Assembly (NCBI GenBank): GCA_016648135.1
Contig: JADDOH010011213.1
Span: forward strand, 1-64,000
From: Agrypnia vestita
Taxonomy: Eukaryota > Arthropoda > Insecta > Trichoptera > Phryganeidae
Length of the DNA stretch: 64,000 bases
Direction of reading: 5' to 3'
The notes beneath the pieces were generated by a model. It worked only from the letters and a program-made list of their open reading frames with translations, was not told the DNA's origin and searched no databases. Positions within the stretch are counted from its first letter, which is position 1. Each line of letters starts with the position of its first letter. Positions 22,641 through 32,145 of the stretch are shown in pieces. A program made the translations under genes and the position numbers.

Positions 22641-23365
22641 CTTTTGGTTTATGAGGGCTTAGTGCTTATTTAACTCAACTTAATCTACTCCAGCAACTTG
22701 TCCCTGTCTTACTACTACTACTGCAGCCTTACTGCTTACACTTACCTTCGGAATGCCATTTTCAAATGTTCGTGTTTTATTGCGCAAATCTGTTTATTCG
22801 AAAACCTGCAATTTAGTAGATTTGCCAAATATTTTTTTATTCCACAGTTTATATGAATATTTACATTTCCGTAATTAACAGCTTACAATCATTTAACATC
22901 TAATAAACTATAATATGTATTTTTAGCTATATAATAATATGACTTTGAGCTAGACCGTATTTAATAATTTCAGTATCACATAAATAAAGTCATATTGATC
23001 ATAACATAACACTAAATTCGTAAATATATTTACGTTAAAAATTGAATTTAAATTTATTGTTAAATTCTTTTAACATTAAAATAACAAGTTGGTAAATTGT
23101 TAAAAAGAACGATTTCCGTTTTTGTGAAAAAAATGGACGATAAATTAAATTAATCGCCAGGCGATTGAATTTAAATTAAAGTGAGGCGGAAGTACGAGTA
23201 GTTCAGCATTCACGTCAAACTTGCCAGGGTTGGGGTGGTAGAGGGTGTCATTGGGAGAAATCGACAAAACCACTTTTTTAAAACTTCTGAATCCGAGTCA
23301 ATTTTTTTTTAATAGGAATAAACTATTTTCTCTCAATTCTCGCAAAGAAGATTTTTAAAATAAAG
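22641..23365. other. AT-rich non-coding stretch
   Basis: No gene is seen; only a mild GC-richer patch at 23195-23260. Confidence 0.4.
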
Positions 23366-23530
23366 TTTTGTATACGGAATATGTGTGATATCAATAATAA
23401 TTATATTGCTTAGCTAAACACATTTGCCATAAAAATAGGACAAACTTACCGGTCTAGAATAAGGCTCGAACACGCGACCACTTAATCACTAGGCAAGTGA
23501 TTAACCACTAGATGAATGAGCACGTATTGC
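23366..23530 (-). mobile_element. tRNA-derived SINE, family S1, copy 2
   Basis: It shares with copy 1 the blocks GTATACGGAATATGTG (tail side) and AAAATAGGACAAACTTACCGG, followed by a degenerate B-box region (GGCTCGAACACG) and head (TAACCACTAGATGAATGAG). It is diverged. Confidence 0.6.
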
Positions 23531-23950
23531 ATATTTATTTTATAAATAAAATTTATTAATTTATTCAAATTATAAACCCGTTACCTCATATTTGGCGATT
23601 TCATTAATATAAAGGGAGTGTACAAACATGGTGACTGATATGTGAATTCAACGATTAACTTCAATATTTACGAAACAAAACAAACAAGATAGGTGAGTTT
23701 TGTAAAAACGATGACAATGTTTTTCTGCTGGTGTGCAGTTCCGGTTTGCAATTTATGTCAACTTAAATCCTATGAGTATGCAATTTATGTTAACCTAAGT
23801 CCGAATTTTCATATTTTATTTATTTGATATTTTTATGGCTTATAATACATGATATTGATATTATGTTTTGGATATATAGGTATAATAATATTACTTTGAG
23901 CTCGACTGTGTTTAAAAAATATTTATTCAATATTTTCCACGTAACCTAAG

Positions 23951-23983
<33 letters not shown>

Positions 23984-25360
23984 TAAATCTTGAATATAAC
24001 GATAGAAAACGGACGACCATGAACCATAACAGAAGAAAATGCAATAAAAATGATGCCGGCATTAGGGCAAGGCTCGTTTGATTTGCCCGCGGTATCAAAT
24101 ACATTAGGTTTTCTTTTTTGTCTGCACTCAAAGAAAACTCATTGTTCCCTCTTACGATTTTATTCCTCCCCCGGAAAACCTTTTGCGGGAAATATGTGGA
24201 TATTTGAAAAGCTTTTCAGGAAACATAAGTTTTGAAAACATTTTTCCGAATCGAGAAAGCGAATCGCGGGGATTCAATAAAAACAAAAGAGTGTTAGACC
24301 TCATTTTGTTTGCTTGTTCCGTGTTCAGGTATGATTTAAGGTGCAGTAACTGTTAAGATTGTTCGGATGATTTCCCAGAAATGGTAACGAAATGTTAATT
24401 TCTTGAGTTTAGGTCTTCTCAAAATTTCATCCACACGAGACTTAAATATCGGTTGTAGAATAAACTAACTAATATATCAGCACCTTAAACGAATGAGAAT
24501 GCGAGGTCAGTATACAAAATTTAATATAAATTAATATGATTTGATCTATAACGAACGAGTAGAAATTTTGATATTAGAGTTAAAGAATACTCGATGAGTT
24601 TAATTTTTGCAATTATCCCCAAATAATTATCAATAATTATTCCAAATTCGGGAATCATCTTTTTTCTTTGGATCATTCTTTTGATATTAATAAGGGCTTA
24701 CAAAAATATAAAACATACAAATTATACAGAAATAAAAAAAGTGTTAAAAGTATATTGAATATTATAAACGACCAGATGGTTTTTAAAAAAGTTACCTTTT
24801 AAATTTATTTTCATGTTAATTTACTTTTTTAATTATATATGAATCATTTCCGCTTTATTATTTTTTTTATATTTTTACTGTCAGTACTTCAATTTTGATT
24901 TTTTATTTGTGAGTATACAATGTATTCTGACAAAGAGACCAGTATCTTAAACATTAATCCAATTCAAAGGGAAACAATGAATGGCGTATATACTTTTGTA
25001 TACAGAGTATAAAATTGATTAGTATACAGAGTATAATAATAGAATTGAACGAAACCCCTTCCTTAGGCCAGGGGACTGGGGCACAATGGAAGTATGTCTT
25101 TCCCTCGGATATGTTTAAGACACATGAATAATCCAGTTAAAGTATTTAATATTGCATAATCAAATCACTTTAGTAAACAAAGCGAATTTTTTTTAATAGG
25201 TAGCTACGCGTTATTTTTTATGAAATTTTGTAATAATAAACTGAGTCTCCTCAAATAATGACGTCATTATGAAATATAACACGACTTAGTTCTAGTTTCT
25301 ACGATTTTTTTCATAATTGTTTTGGAATTTATAAGTTTGTAGGGTTTTTTTTTAAGCAAG
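23531..25360. other. non-coding stretch with one AT microsatellite
   Basis: A TA dinucleotide run lies at 23952-23980. No gene is supported; the overlapping frames at 23946-24235 on both strands are unrecognised. Confidence 0.4.
23952..23980. repeat. TA dinucleotide microsatellite
   Basis: Uninterrupted TA repeats are visible directly. Confidence 0.95.
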
Positions 25361-26286
25361 TCAAATGTAAGGGTGTATATTGTCACCTATGTTATTCAAT
25401 TTATACTCCGATCTACTATTCAAGGAGGCTTTGCATGACATAGAACTGGGGGTCAAGGTTAACGGTGTACACGTCAATAATATCAGGTATGCGGATGATA
25501 CAGTCATTCTGGCAGATAGTATGGAAGACTTAAACACTCGTAAACAGAATTAATGATGCTGGTGTGAGACTGGGTCTTAACATGAACGTGAGTAAAACAA
25601 AGTTCATGGTGTTTAGTAGGCAAGATCACACGGGAGCACGCCTTACATTGAATGGGGCTGGTATAGAGAGAGTGACAAAGTTTAAATACCTTGGAAGTAT
25701 CCTAGCGGAAGACCTCGACCCAGAAACCGAAGTCAAATGCAGAATTGAAGCATCGCGAGCTGCTTTTAACAAAATGAGACAGATATTCTGCGATGACAAT
25801 CTTAACCTGAAACTTCGACAGCGACTGGTCAAATGTTATATATGGTCAGTCCTGCTGTACGGAGTGGAATCGTGGACCCTCAAAGTGAGTAGCATGAACC
25901 GGCTGGAGGCGTTTGAAATGTGGATACATCGGAGAATGCTCCGGATACCCTGGACGGATATGGTCAGCAACACAAGAGTTCTTCAAAGAGCTAGAGTGAA
26001 TAGAGAGTTGCTGACAAATATCAAAATCCGAAAGGTATCGTATTTGGGTCATGTGCTCAGAGGAGAAAAATATGAATTGCTCCACCTGATTTTTATGGGC
26101 AAGATAGAGGATCGTAGAGGTGTTGGAAGGAGACAAATTTCCTGGCTCCGCAATATACGCGACTGGACTGGCATAGGAAGTGTTGGAGAGCTGTTTCGTG
26201 CTGCCCAGGACAGGGACGCTTTCTCTCGGGTGATAGTCAACGTTGGGGGGACCTGACATGACACCAAACGAAGAAGAAGAAATGTA
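25361..26286 (+). mobile_element. 5'-truncated RTE-type LINE: reverse-transcriptase C-terminal half
   Basis: Translation from about 25374 gives GCILSPMLFNLYSDLLFKEAL and then RYADDTVILAD (25491-25523), the conserved palm motifs of a reverse transcriptase. About 25 bases later a 2-bp loss shifts the frame and creates a stop. The frame then continues open from 25564 to 26256 (230 codons: NVSKTKFMVFSR, FKYLGSIL, LYGVESWTLK, WIHRRMLRIPW, SYLGHVLRGEKYELL, GRRQISWLRNIRDW). This thumb and C-terminal region is typical of insect endonuclease-reverse transcriptases. The 3' end is a short (GAA)n. AAATGTA occurs at 25363-25369 and again right after the tail at 26280-26286, a likely target duplication; a longer 9-bp alternative is TCAAATGTA at 25361-25369 and 26293-26301. 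It is inactive but young compared with the copy at 18230. Confidence 0.9.
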
Positions 26287-26301
26287 TTGGATTCAAATGT
26301 A

Positions 26302-28504
26302 GAAACAAAACGTGAACAAAGAAGTATCCGATAGTTCATATTTATTTATTTCTATATATTTTGGTTATAATATATTCTATATATTTCTATATATTTTGAT
26401 CTGCGATTGTATATAATTTGTTTGAAAAGCATAATTGATAAATTCTACATATTTTATGAAATATTTTTTTCTTACATTACCCATTCCGTTTGTGTTCCTA
26501 GAAATAAATATAATTTATATTGTACCATTACTTCACCGCAGTATAAAAAGTTATTTTTGATATGCAAATTTTTAATTATTGTATTGAAAGAAATTCCGCT
26601 AAAATTTAGCAGTTAACAAATTTATACAGATTAGGCTTTGAAATAAATGGACGCAGAACTCGCTTCATAAAATCACTCTTAGGGGACGACGAAATTTAAT
26701 TAACTAGTACAAAGGAAACCCCCAATTAGTAGAATATTTGAAACATTGATGGTTATGAAGCGTTTCGGTCGGAGTAATCTCATAATTCTTTTTGATTATT
26801 AGGGGATGGATTTGTTCAACTTAAAATTGGATTTGTCTCATCAGACGGAATTAAATATTAAATAGATTAACGATTGATAAATTTCCGATTAAATAATTTT
26901 AATATCATAATGTATCTGGGTAATATCATGTGTAATATTTATGTTGTACCTACGAATGAAATAATTTTATCACAAAATGTTTGATAATACCATTTAATAA
27001 GCTTGGTAGGTACACAGTGTAATTAGCTGAATTTTAGTAGTTCAATACGAGACCATACAGAATTAAAATAATTTTAATATTTTGACTACCTATTATTAAT
27101 CCAATTTTGCTGACAAAAGTATGAATATTGTAATATATATGTTAGTAAAATTGATACCGTTATATCGATTGTACTGTGTTTTATAAATAGTTTTTTTAAT
27201 GTCCAATATATATTTATGTAAGATATAAAATTGATGTCTAGATAAAATACAATGGAAAATTTCCGAACGGTTAGAATCGATTATGAATAAATCAAAAACA
27301 CCTAGAAGGTAGTAGAGTATACAGAAACATACGAAAAGTTTCGGGAGAAAAACATTTTGTTTAAATGTGCGGCGCAGTGTGCGTAAAAACATTTTGTTTA
27401 AATGTACGCCACAAAGGTGTTGTTTAAGATAACTACACAAAAGGTGTTGTTTAAGATAACTAAACGTAGATAATCGAAAGAGTGAATATCACAGAAACAA
27501 CGAGTAACAAACGAATGTAGACAATGTAATGTAATGAGTATAAAACTACCTACGTATGGAATATTCTCAAAAATAAAATATAGTGCTACGGTTAAGTTAG
27601 CTTGTTTTCCAGAGACTTTAAAATGAATCGACTTTTGAACCGTAAATAAAAATTAAATGTATGAATAGTAAATAAAAGTTAAGCGCTTCATTTCGATTCT
27701 CACCCCCAGACAACCTGCGACAAACTAAAATTAGATAACCAAAGGTAGGTTATTGTGATTTTAAAGTGAATGATTGATTAAGGAAAAATAAGCAATTAAG
27801 AGTGTAAATATCTGTGAAAAAATAATCCACGCGGTGATACGCGCTGCAGCTTTCTGGTGCATTACTAGTTGAATATTATTTTCAATCTGAAGCGAATTTT
27901 TTCAAACTTTTCGTAGAAATTAAAAAGAGTTAATAAAACTTGCAGCTAGTTATTAAATTATAGTTGACAGCGTTGTATCGTAATATCTGTACAATTAAAA
28001 TAAAAGTAATTATTATGATTTTTTTTAAAGAATCCCAGCTTAATCAGTCGTGAGCAAAACAAAAACAAAAAAAAATCCATAGACGAAATTTATAAAAACG
28101 TTTTTATAACTGATTTTAAAGCCATAATGGATATTTAAAAATTTATATACTTTTAAAAAAAAATATTCTAAGACAAACGTACTGTCAAGACCTGATGTAA
28201 ATTGTGAAATTGCCAATCTTTGCCAGATAATAATATTCAAACATGTTGCCTCTATTGTCATCATATGCATTGTCGCAGTTTTATTTTTATACTCTTCGTG
28301 TATATTATATAACATTTAAAGGCAATTTTATTCCATAGTGTAATCATATGTTGACATTTATGCTTTTTATAAGAAAACCCACTAAGTGTTTTAAATTTTT
28401 TAAATAAATAAACTACTAATACTACTTAACTAATACTATTTATCCATGCTAAATTCGGATAAAATCGGTCTACATTTGGAATTATTGTCCATTTCGCAAT
28501 CCAA
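26302..28504. other. AT-rich non-coding stretch with small duplications
   Basis: No gene is seen. Two neighbouring short tandem-type duplications lie at 27348-27462. The minus-strand frame at 27096-27440 runs through them and has no recognisable domain. Confidence 0.4.
27348..27462. repeat. two adjacent short direct duplications
   Basis: AAAAACATTTTGTTTAAATG is present at 27348-27367 and 27385-27404. AAAGGTGTTGTTTAAGATAA follows at 27413-27432 and again at 27440-27459. The two duplication events abut each other. Confidence 0.85.
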
Positions 28505-28751
28505 TTCTTAACGAAGTAACTAACTAACCATTACGCCGTTTCACCGCAGGGGTAGGCAGAGAGGATTGAACGCCATACTCTTCTATCCTGGCACACCACT
28601 TTTGCTTCGGCCACATTCATACAAGTTCTACGGTTTTTGCAGCTTTTAACGGGGCCATCCTCAAACACTTGTATCTGGTCATGCCAGGTCTTTCGCGGAC
28701 GCCCTCTATTCCTGTTGCCTTCAACAATCGCCTCGTTTATCTATTTCTTAA
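28505..28751 (-). mobile_element. TAAG/TTAG-tailed LINE fragment, copy 3 (diverged subfamily)
   Basis: On the minus strand an uninterrupted frame reads GNRNRGRPRKTWHDQIQVFEDGPVKSCKNRRTCMNVAEAKVV, then CQDRRVWRSILSAYPCGETA and a stop, before a TTAGTTAGTTAC tail. It differs from the other copies by substitutions and by a 4-residue change around CKNRRTC, yet keeps its frame, so it may come from a different source lineage. A weak 7-bp direct repeat TTCTTAA (28505-28511 and 28745-28751) flanks it. Confidence 0.75.
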
Positions 28752-28914
28752 AATTAACAATTTAATTCTTCTCGATAACAATTGTCGTTTTCAAGATACG
28801 GTTCTTTGCCTACTTCGAAATTGTAGAAATTCATTATGTTATGTATCCTCGTGTTTATTGTTTATGTGCTAGCTCATGTACATTTAAATTCACAGTACAT
28901 TCCTGTATGTAAAT

Positions 28915-29200
28915 TAGCATGAACCCACTTCAGCATTGGCGTGCAAGTCAGTGCATGGCTAATTATCGTAATTCCAGCCACGAGGTAGCGGGATTATCCG
29001 TTGATGGGATAATAACCCCTCTGAAGTCTGACAGCGAGGCGATAGGAAGACGGATGGCCGGCTTGATGGATGGATGAGGACTCCGGACCCTGGGAGGCTA
29101 ATTCCGCTGTCCTTGCTATCATCCCGAATGATTTAAGTTAATGGTGGGGAAGTAAGGTGAATGGGCGATCGTCAGATGCAAATTAATCATTAATGTGTCT
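28915..29200. promoter_or_regulatory. candidate enhancer-like non-coding island
   Basis: A GC-richer block carries several motif types close together: GGATTATCC (28991-28999, a palindromic Otx/Bicoid-type K50 homeodomain site), GGGATAATAACCCC just after it, and an ATGCAAAT octamer (29176-29183, POU type) abutting TAATCATTAAT homeodomain-like sites. There is no reading frame of note. The function is inferred from motif clustering only. Confidence 0.35.
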
Positions 29201-29391
29201 TGAGGGTTAAAAGCGTTTATGAACATGAACATTTGACGATCTGCTTTTTTATCGATGTTTAACCCTCGTGGCTCCGGCTTAAATTATTGCGAGATAAAAC
29301 CACATTTTAAAAAACATAAAAAACAAAGTTTTCATCATAAAACATTTATAAAGTTAAATATTTTTTTAAATAAATTATTCAAAAGAATATC

Positions 29392-29660
29392 AAGCTGTCT
29401 ATCCATCTGTCTGTCTGTCCTCGTAACACAGTTTAACGTCCTTAATTTCGTTTAAATTTACGGATAAAAAAACCTACTTAAACGGTCGGAGATGGGGCTT
29501 GAACCCCGGGCCAGCAAACCTGAAAGCGGCAGCGATATCGATGTTTCTACCGCTGTTTCTCCGCAGACCCCCAAAAATATACTATAAGTATATACTAGGG
29601 CTTAGTAAAGACGCAAACCAATGTTCCGTCTTCTTTGACGGGTAACAGCTAGTTTTATAT
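29392..29660 (-). mobile_element. tRNA-derived SINE, family S3, copy 2
   Basis: The minus strand reads a head starting near 29568 (GGAGAAACAGCGGTAG), through GGCCCGGGGTTCAAGCCCC (B-box-like) near 29500-29520 and a body ending in the ACAGACAGACAG-type run at about 29400. Head, body and end match the copy at 241-480. The block upstream of the head (GGTTTGCGT) also matches. Confidence 0.6.
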
Positions 29661-29814
29661 AAAGAGATAAATTCTACAGTTCCATGAATTAAATAATTTT
29701 AGGGTAGTAACTGAAATATGTGAAAGTAGGTACTTGCTCGAACATCTAATATAATTTTTTTTGTATATGTGTACGTGTGCTCCAAATATATGAAAAAATG
29801 CATTGTCATTATAT
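29661..29814. other. AT-rich spacer
   Basis: Nothing recognisable. Confidence 0.4.
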
Positions 29815-30492
29815 TAAGGCCAGGCGCGCACTACGAATTTTTCGCCGCCCGGTACAAAAACTCTGCGGCATAATGTCGCACCGCGGTGTTATAACAAAGG
29901 GTTTTGAATTGTTTTGCGCACACTTAGCAGCAAAATACCGCAGCGGCGAAAAGTCTGTAACATGTTACAACTCGCTTGCGGCGTGGCGATCATCATATTT
30001 TTGAAGCATATTGGGAAAGCCTTGACTGCGCGCACTACGCGGCGATTCGTCGTTCATCGTATACTATTTTATGTGAAAGAACAATGGCTACAAGCAATAA
30101 GTGTGATGATCTGGATGAAGATTTTAATTTTGAAATGATAATTATGAAAGTTGAGAGAAGACCACCATTATATCATAATACTTCAAAAGAATATAGTGAT
30201 AGAAAATTTTCGGTAATCGTTAAGTTCACCAAATATTTAAGAAAACTGCTCGTTATTTGAATGACTACGAATATGAGGATGCACCCAGAATCGCTTCTTT
30301 TTTTTGCGAGCTCTAATTATGAGAGTAAAAATACAAGCTACTTCCACTAAATCCATTTTGAATCTGATCATTTTTTTGCGGCATTATGCCATAGTACGCT
30401 CGACTGCTGTTTTTCAATTTTTTACCGCACGTCAAAATATCGCAGGTTTTTATGCCGTGAGGCGAAAAATTCGTAGTGCGCGCCTAGCCTAA
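29815..30492 (+). mobile_element. PIF/Harbinger-like element, 672 bp, non-autonomous
   Basis: The element 29818-30489 has terminal inverted repeats of 29 bp with a single mismatch (outer bases GGCYAGGCGCGCACTACG), weakening over the next 30 bp. It is flanked by TAA on both sides (29815-29817 and 30490-30492), the TWA-type target duplication of the PIF/Harbinger superfamily. The terminal motif GCGCGCACTACG recurs internally at about 30026-30037, a possible extra transposase-binding site. The interior has a MADF-domain remnant (see 30084-30260) and no transposase. Confidence 0.85.
30084..30260 (+). pseudogene. truncated MADF-domain protein of the Harbinger-like element
   Basis: A 58-codon frame starting at the ATG at 30084 contains FNFEMIIMKVERRPPLYHNT and then SKEYSDRKFS. 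This matches the start of the MADF (Myb/SANT-like) DNA-binding domain: an acidic lead, a helix with a V-E-RP-LY pattern, and the Y-D element. The rest of the domain is lost: after KFTKYLRKLLVI the frame stops. Many PIF/Harbinger elements encode a MADF/Myb-like accessory protein beside the transposase, so this is probably the remnant of one. It is not a host gene. Confidence 0.65.
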
Positions 30493-31094
30493 ATCTGTGA
30501 AAAATGGATGACGGGAAGTGTGTTAATTTTCACACTCAGAATTTTTCCATAATCAAGACCGGTAACTTAATCTAATGTACTAACTTCGTTACGATCGTAG
30601 AACAATGACGGATGTGAAAAAAAATCTTTATTGAATTTTTTTTATCGTTAAAAAGTGAAAAAAGAAGCCATCTAATGGTATATAAAAAGTGTATTTTTTC
30701 TCATTAATTTAACCGTCGCGTCGTTATACGAAGTTGGTATAACGACGGTTCTGATTTGCGAACGTAGAACTATGCAGCATGTGTAAAAACGTCCTTGTAC
30801 TGCGCTGACTATATTTGAGGTTTTAAAGGTATCCACTTTAAATAACTAACCCAAGTTTAAAAGGAAAATTTTTTGTAGTTATCGAGCTATGACATAAAGT
30901 GTCTTTATGTAAATAAAACTTCAAACTGCTCTTCTGCAAACTTGAGAAAAATCACATGATTCGTTGTTCTACGATTATGACATGTTAATGTGCATGATGT
31001 GTCTAGCAGAGACCAGTGCAATATATGAAACGTTCTTGATTCGAATAATATATATATAAATTTCAAAAATTTGATAATAGGTATGTGGCTGTTC
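30493..31094. repeat. sequence with inverted and internal motif copies
   Basis: CGATCGTAGAACAATGA (about 30593-30609), with an A-rich follow-up, is mirrored at about 30960-30982 (ATTCGTTGTTCTACGATTA). A third related copy (CGTAGAACTATG then ATGTGTAAAAAC) lies at about 30762. A hairpin, GTCGTTATAC/GTATAACGAC, is at 30719-30745. This could be a decayed DNA element about 400 bp long. The outer ends and target duplication are not clear. Confidence 0.35.
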
Positions 31095-31246
31095 TTACGA
31101 TGGATTTGGTGAACGTTACATTGTGTAGAGTTAACACTTAAGCCGGCTCATACAGGTTGTAAGCCCTAAGCCATCGTGTAATAGACTTCCATCCACTTTT
31201 CTCACATACAAATAGTTTAGTCTCTGTGAGACTACTATAATTTATC
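31095..31246 (-). repeat. family E repeat, near full length
   Basis: Read on the minus strand it starts with ATAAATTATAGTAGTCTCAC at about 31246 and continues through GTGGATGGAAGTCTATTACA, the GGGCTTACAACCTGT block and the ACGTTCACC block near 31115. Its order and length match 36284-36445 and 50737-50885. No frame and no poly-A tail are present. The class is unknown. Confidence 0.65.
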
Positions 31247-31344
31247 TTTAATTAATTAATGTAAAGGATTTAAAAGTACTATTTATTGAAACAGAAACCC
31301 AATCAGTTTTTTTAAATATCATTAAATCATGCAATTATTATTTA

Positions 31345-31420
31345 TTAAGAAAAAATTACACACTATGTTTTAAACCACTTAATTAAGTGGTTTAAAACAT
31401 AGTGTGTAATTTTTTCTTAA
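31345..31420. repeat. perfect 76-bp palindrome
   Basis: 31345-31382 and 31383-31420 are exact reverse complements with no spacer; the centre is CTTAATTAAG. Symmetry ends at 31344/31421. A perfect 38-bp arm cannot persist long without renewed copying, so the event is probably recent, or the site is a cloning or assembly fold-back point. Confidence 0.95.
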
Positions 31421-31675
31421 ATTTCTTATAATGTCAAGCCACAAAGTGTTTTCTTGCTTTGAAAAGTTATTATTTATTACATTATTATATACCTGTTAAT
31501 ACTGAATACGTACCTTTGGAATTTATATTTATACTATACATTGAAAAAATATTCGTATTCTTCATATGCTTATGACCACATCAGCATATGTTTATTAGAA
31601 ATTAATTATATTCTATTTTTCCAATTGATTCAGCAACATTGAAAATTGAGATTTTTAAATATTGATTGTATTATT

Positions 31676-31795
31676 TTATATTTTTTATTAATTACACCAA
31701 CATGTTTCGGAAGAACCTTTCCATTTTCAGGGTGTTAACAAAAAGAAACACTGTTGTAAAACACCGTTGGTGTAATTAATAAAAAATATAAATAG
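31676..31795 (-). mobile_element. M1-like foldback with decayed hammerhead-like core
   Basis: TATTTTTTATTAATTACACC (about 31678-31697) is mirrored at about 31773-31792. The spacer holds AACATGTTTCGGAAGAACC and TTTTCAGGGTGTTAAC. On the minus strand this is CTGAAAA (31724-31730), a GGAA/TTCC hairpin and GAAAC (31704-31708); the invariant GA of the core is damaged. The layout of arms around the core matches the elements at 61700 and 63244. Confidence 0.6.
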
Positions 31796-31954
31796 ATACA
31801 TACAAATAATACAATAAATATTAAATCATATTATATGTTGCACATTATATTACTCGGTTAATTTTTTCCAGTTTCGTATTTTTTTTATTATTAAATAAGT
31901 ATTCATTATCAGAAAGTGCATTATCATTATGCGAATTATAAACATCTATTAGAG

Positions 31955-32145
31955 GTCCCACTCGACAGTCACTAATATTTCATGCCCCGTGCGCTTTCAG
32001 GGCCGGTGTAGAGTCAAACCAATCCAGAACGAAGGTAATGCATGAATAATTAGGACCTACGCACGGCATGTGAGGGACTTTTTGCCTCCTATCGCGTAAT
32101 TACATTTAGCCTACCTGTACATCCCCACCTAATCAGCATTCTAGT
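31955..32145. other. GC-richer non-coding island
   Basis: A higher-GC block with AATGCATGAATAATTAG (homeodomain-like) at about 32037. There is no coding signal. It is a candidate regulatory element by composition. Confidence 0.3.

Noticed and set aside
25846..26259. Minus-strand frames opposite the RTE copy
   Set aside because: They are shadows of the reverse-transcriptase frame; no domain is seen.
29777..30138. Overlapping frames in the Harbinger-like element upstream of the MADF remnant
   Set aside because: They run through the terminal repeats and the frame changes before the MADF ATG; only the part from 30084 has recognisable protein content.
30719..30745. A loxP-like string (TTATACGAAGTTG with GTATAAC)
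   Set aside because: The match to loxP covers only part of one arm, the spacer is wrong, and it is explained by the local GTCGTTATAC/GTATAACGAC hairpin.
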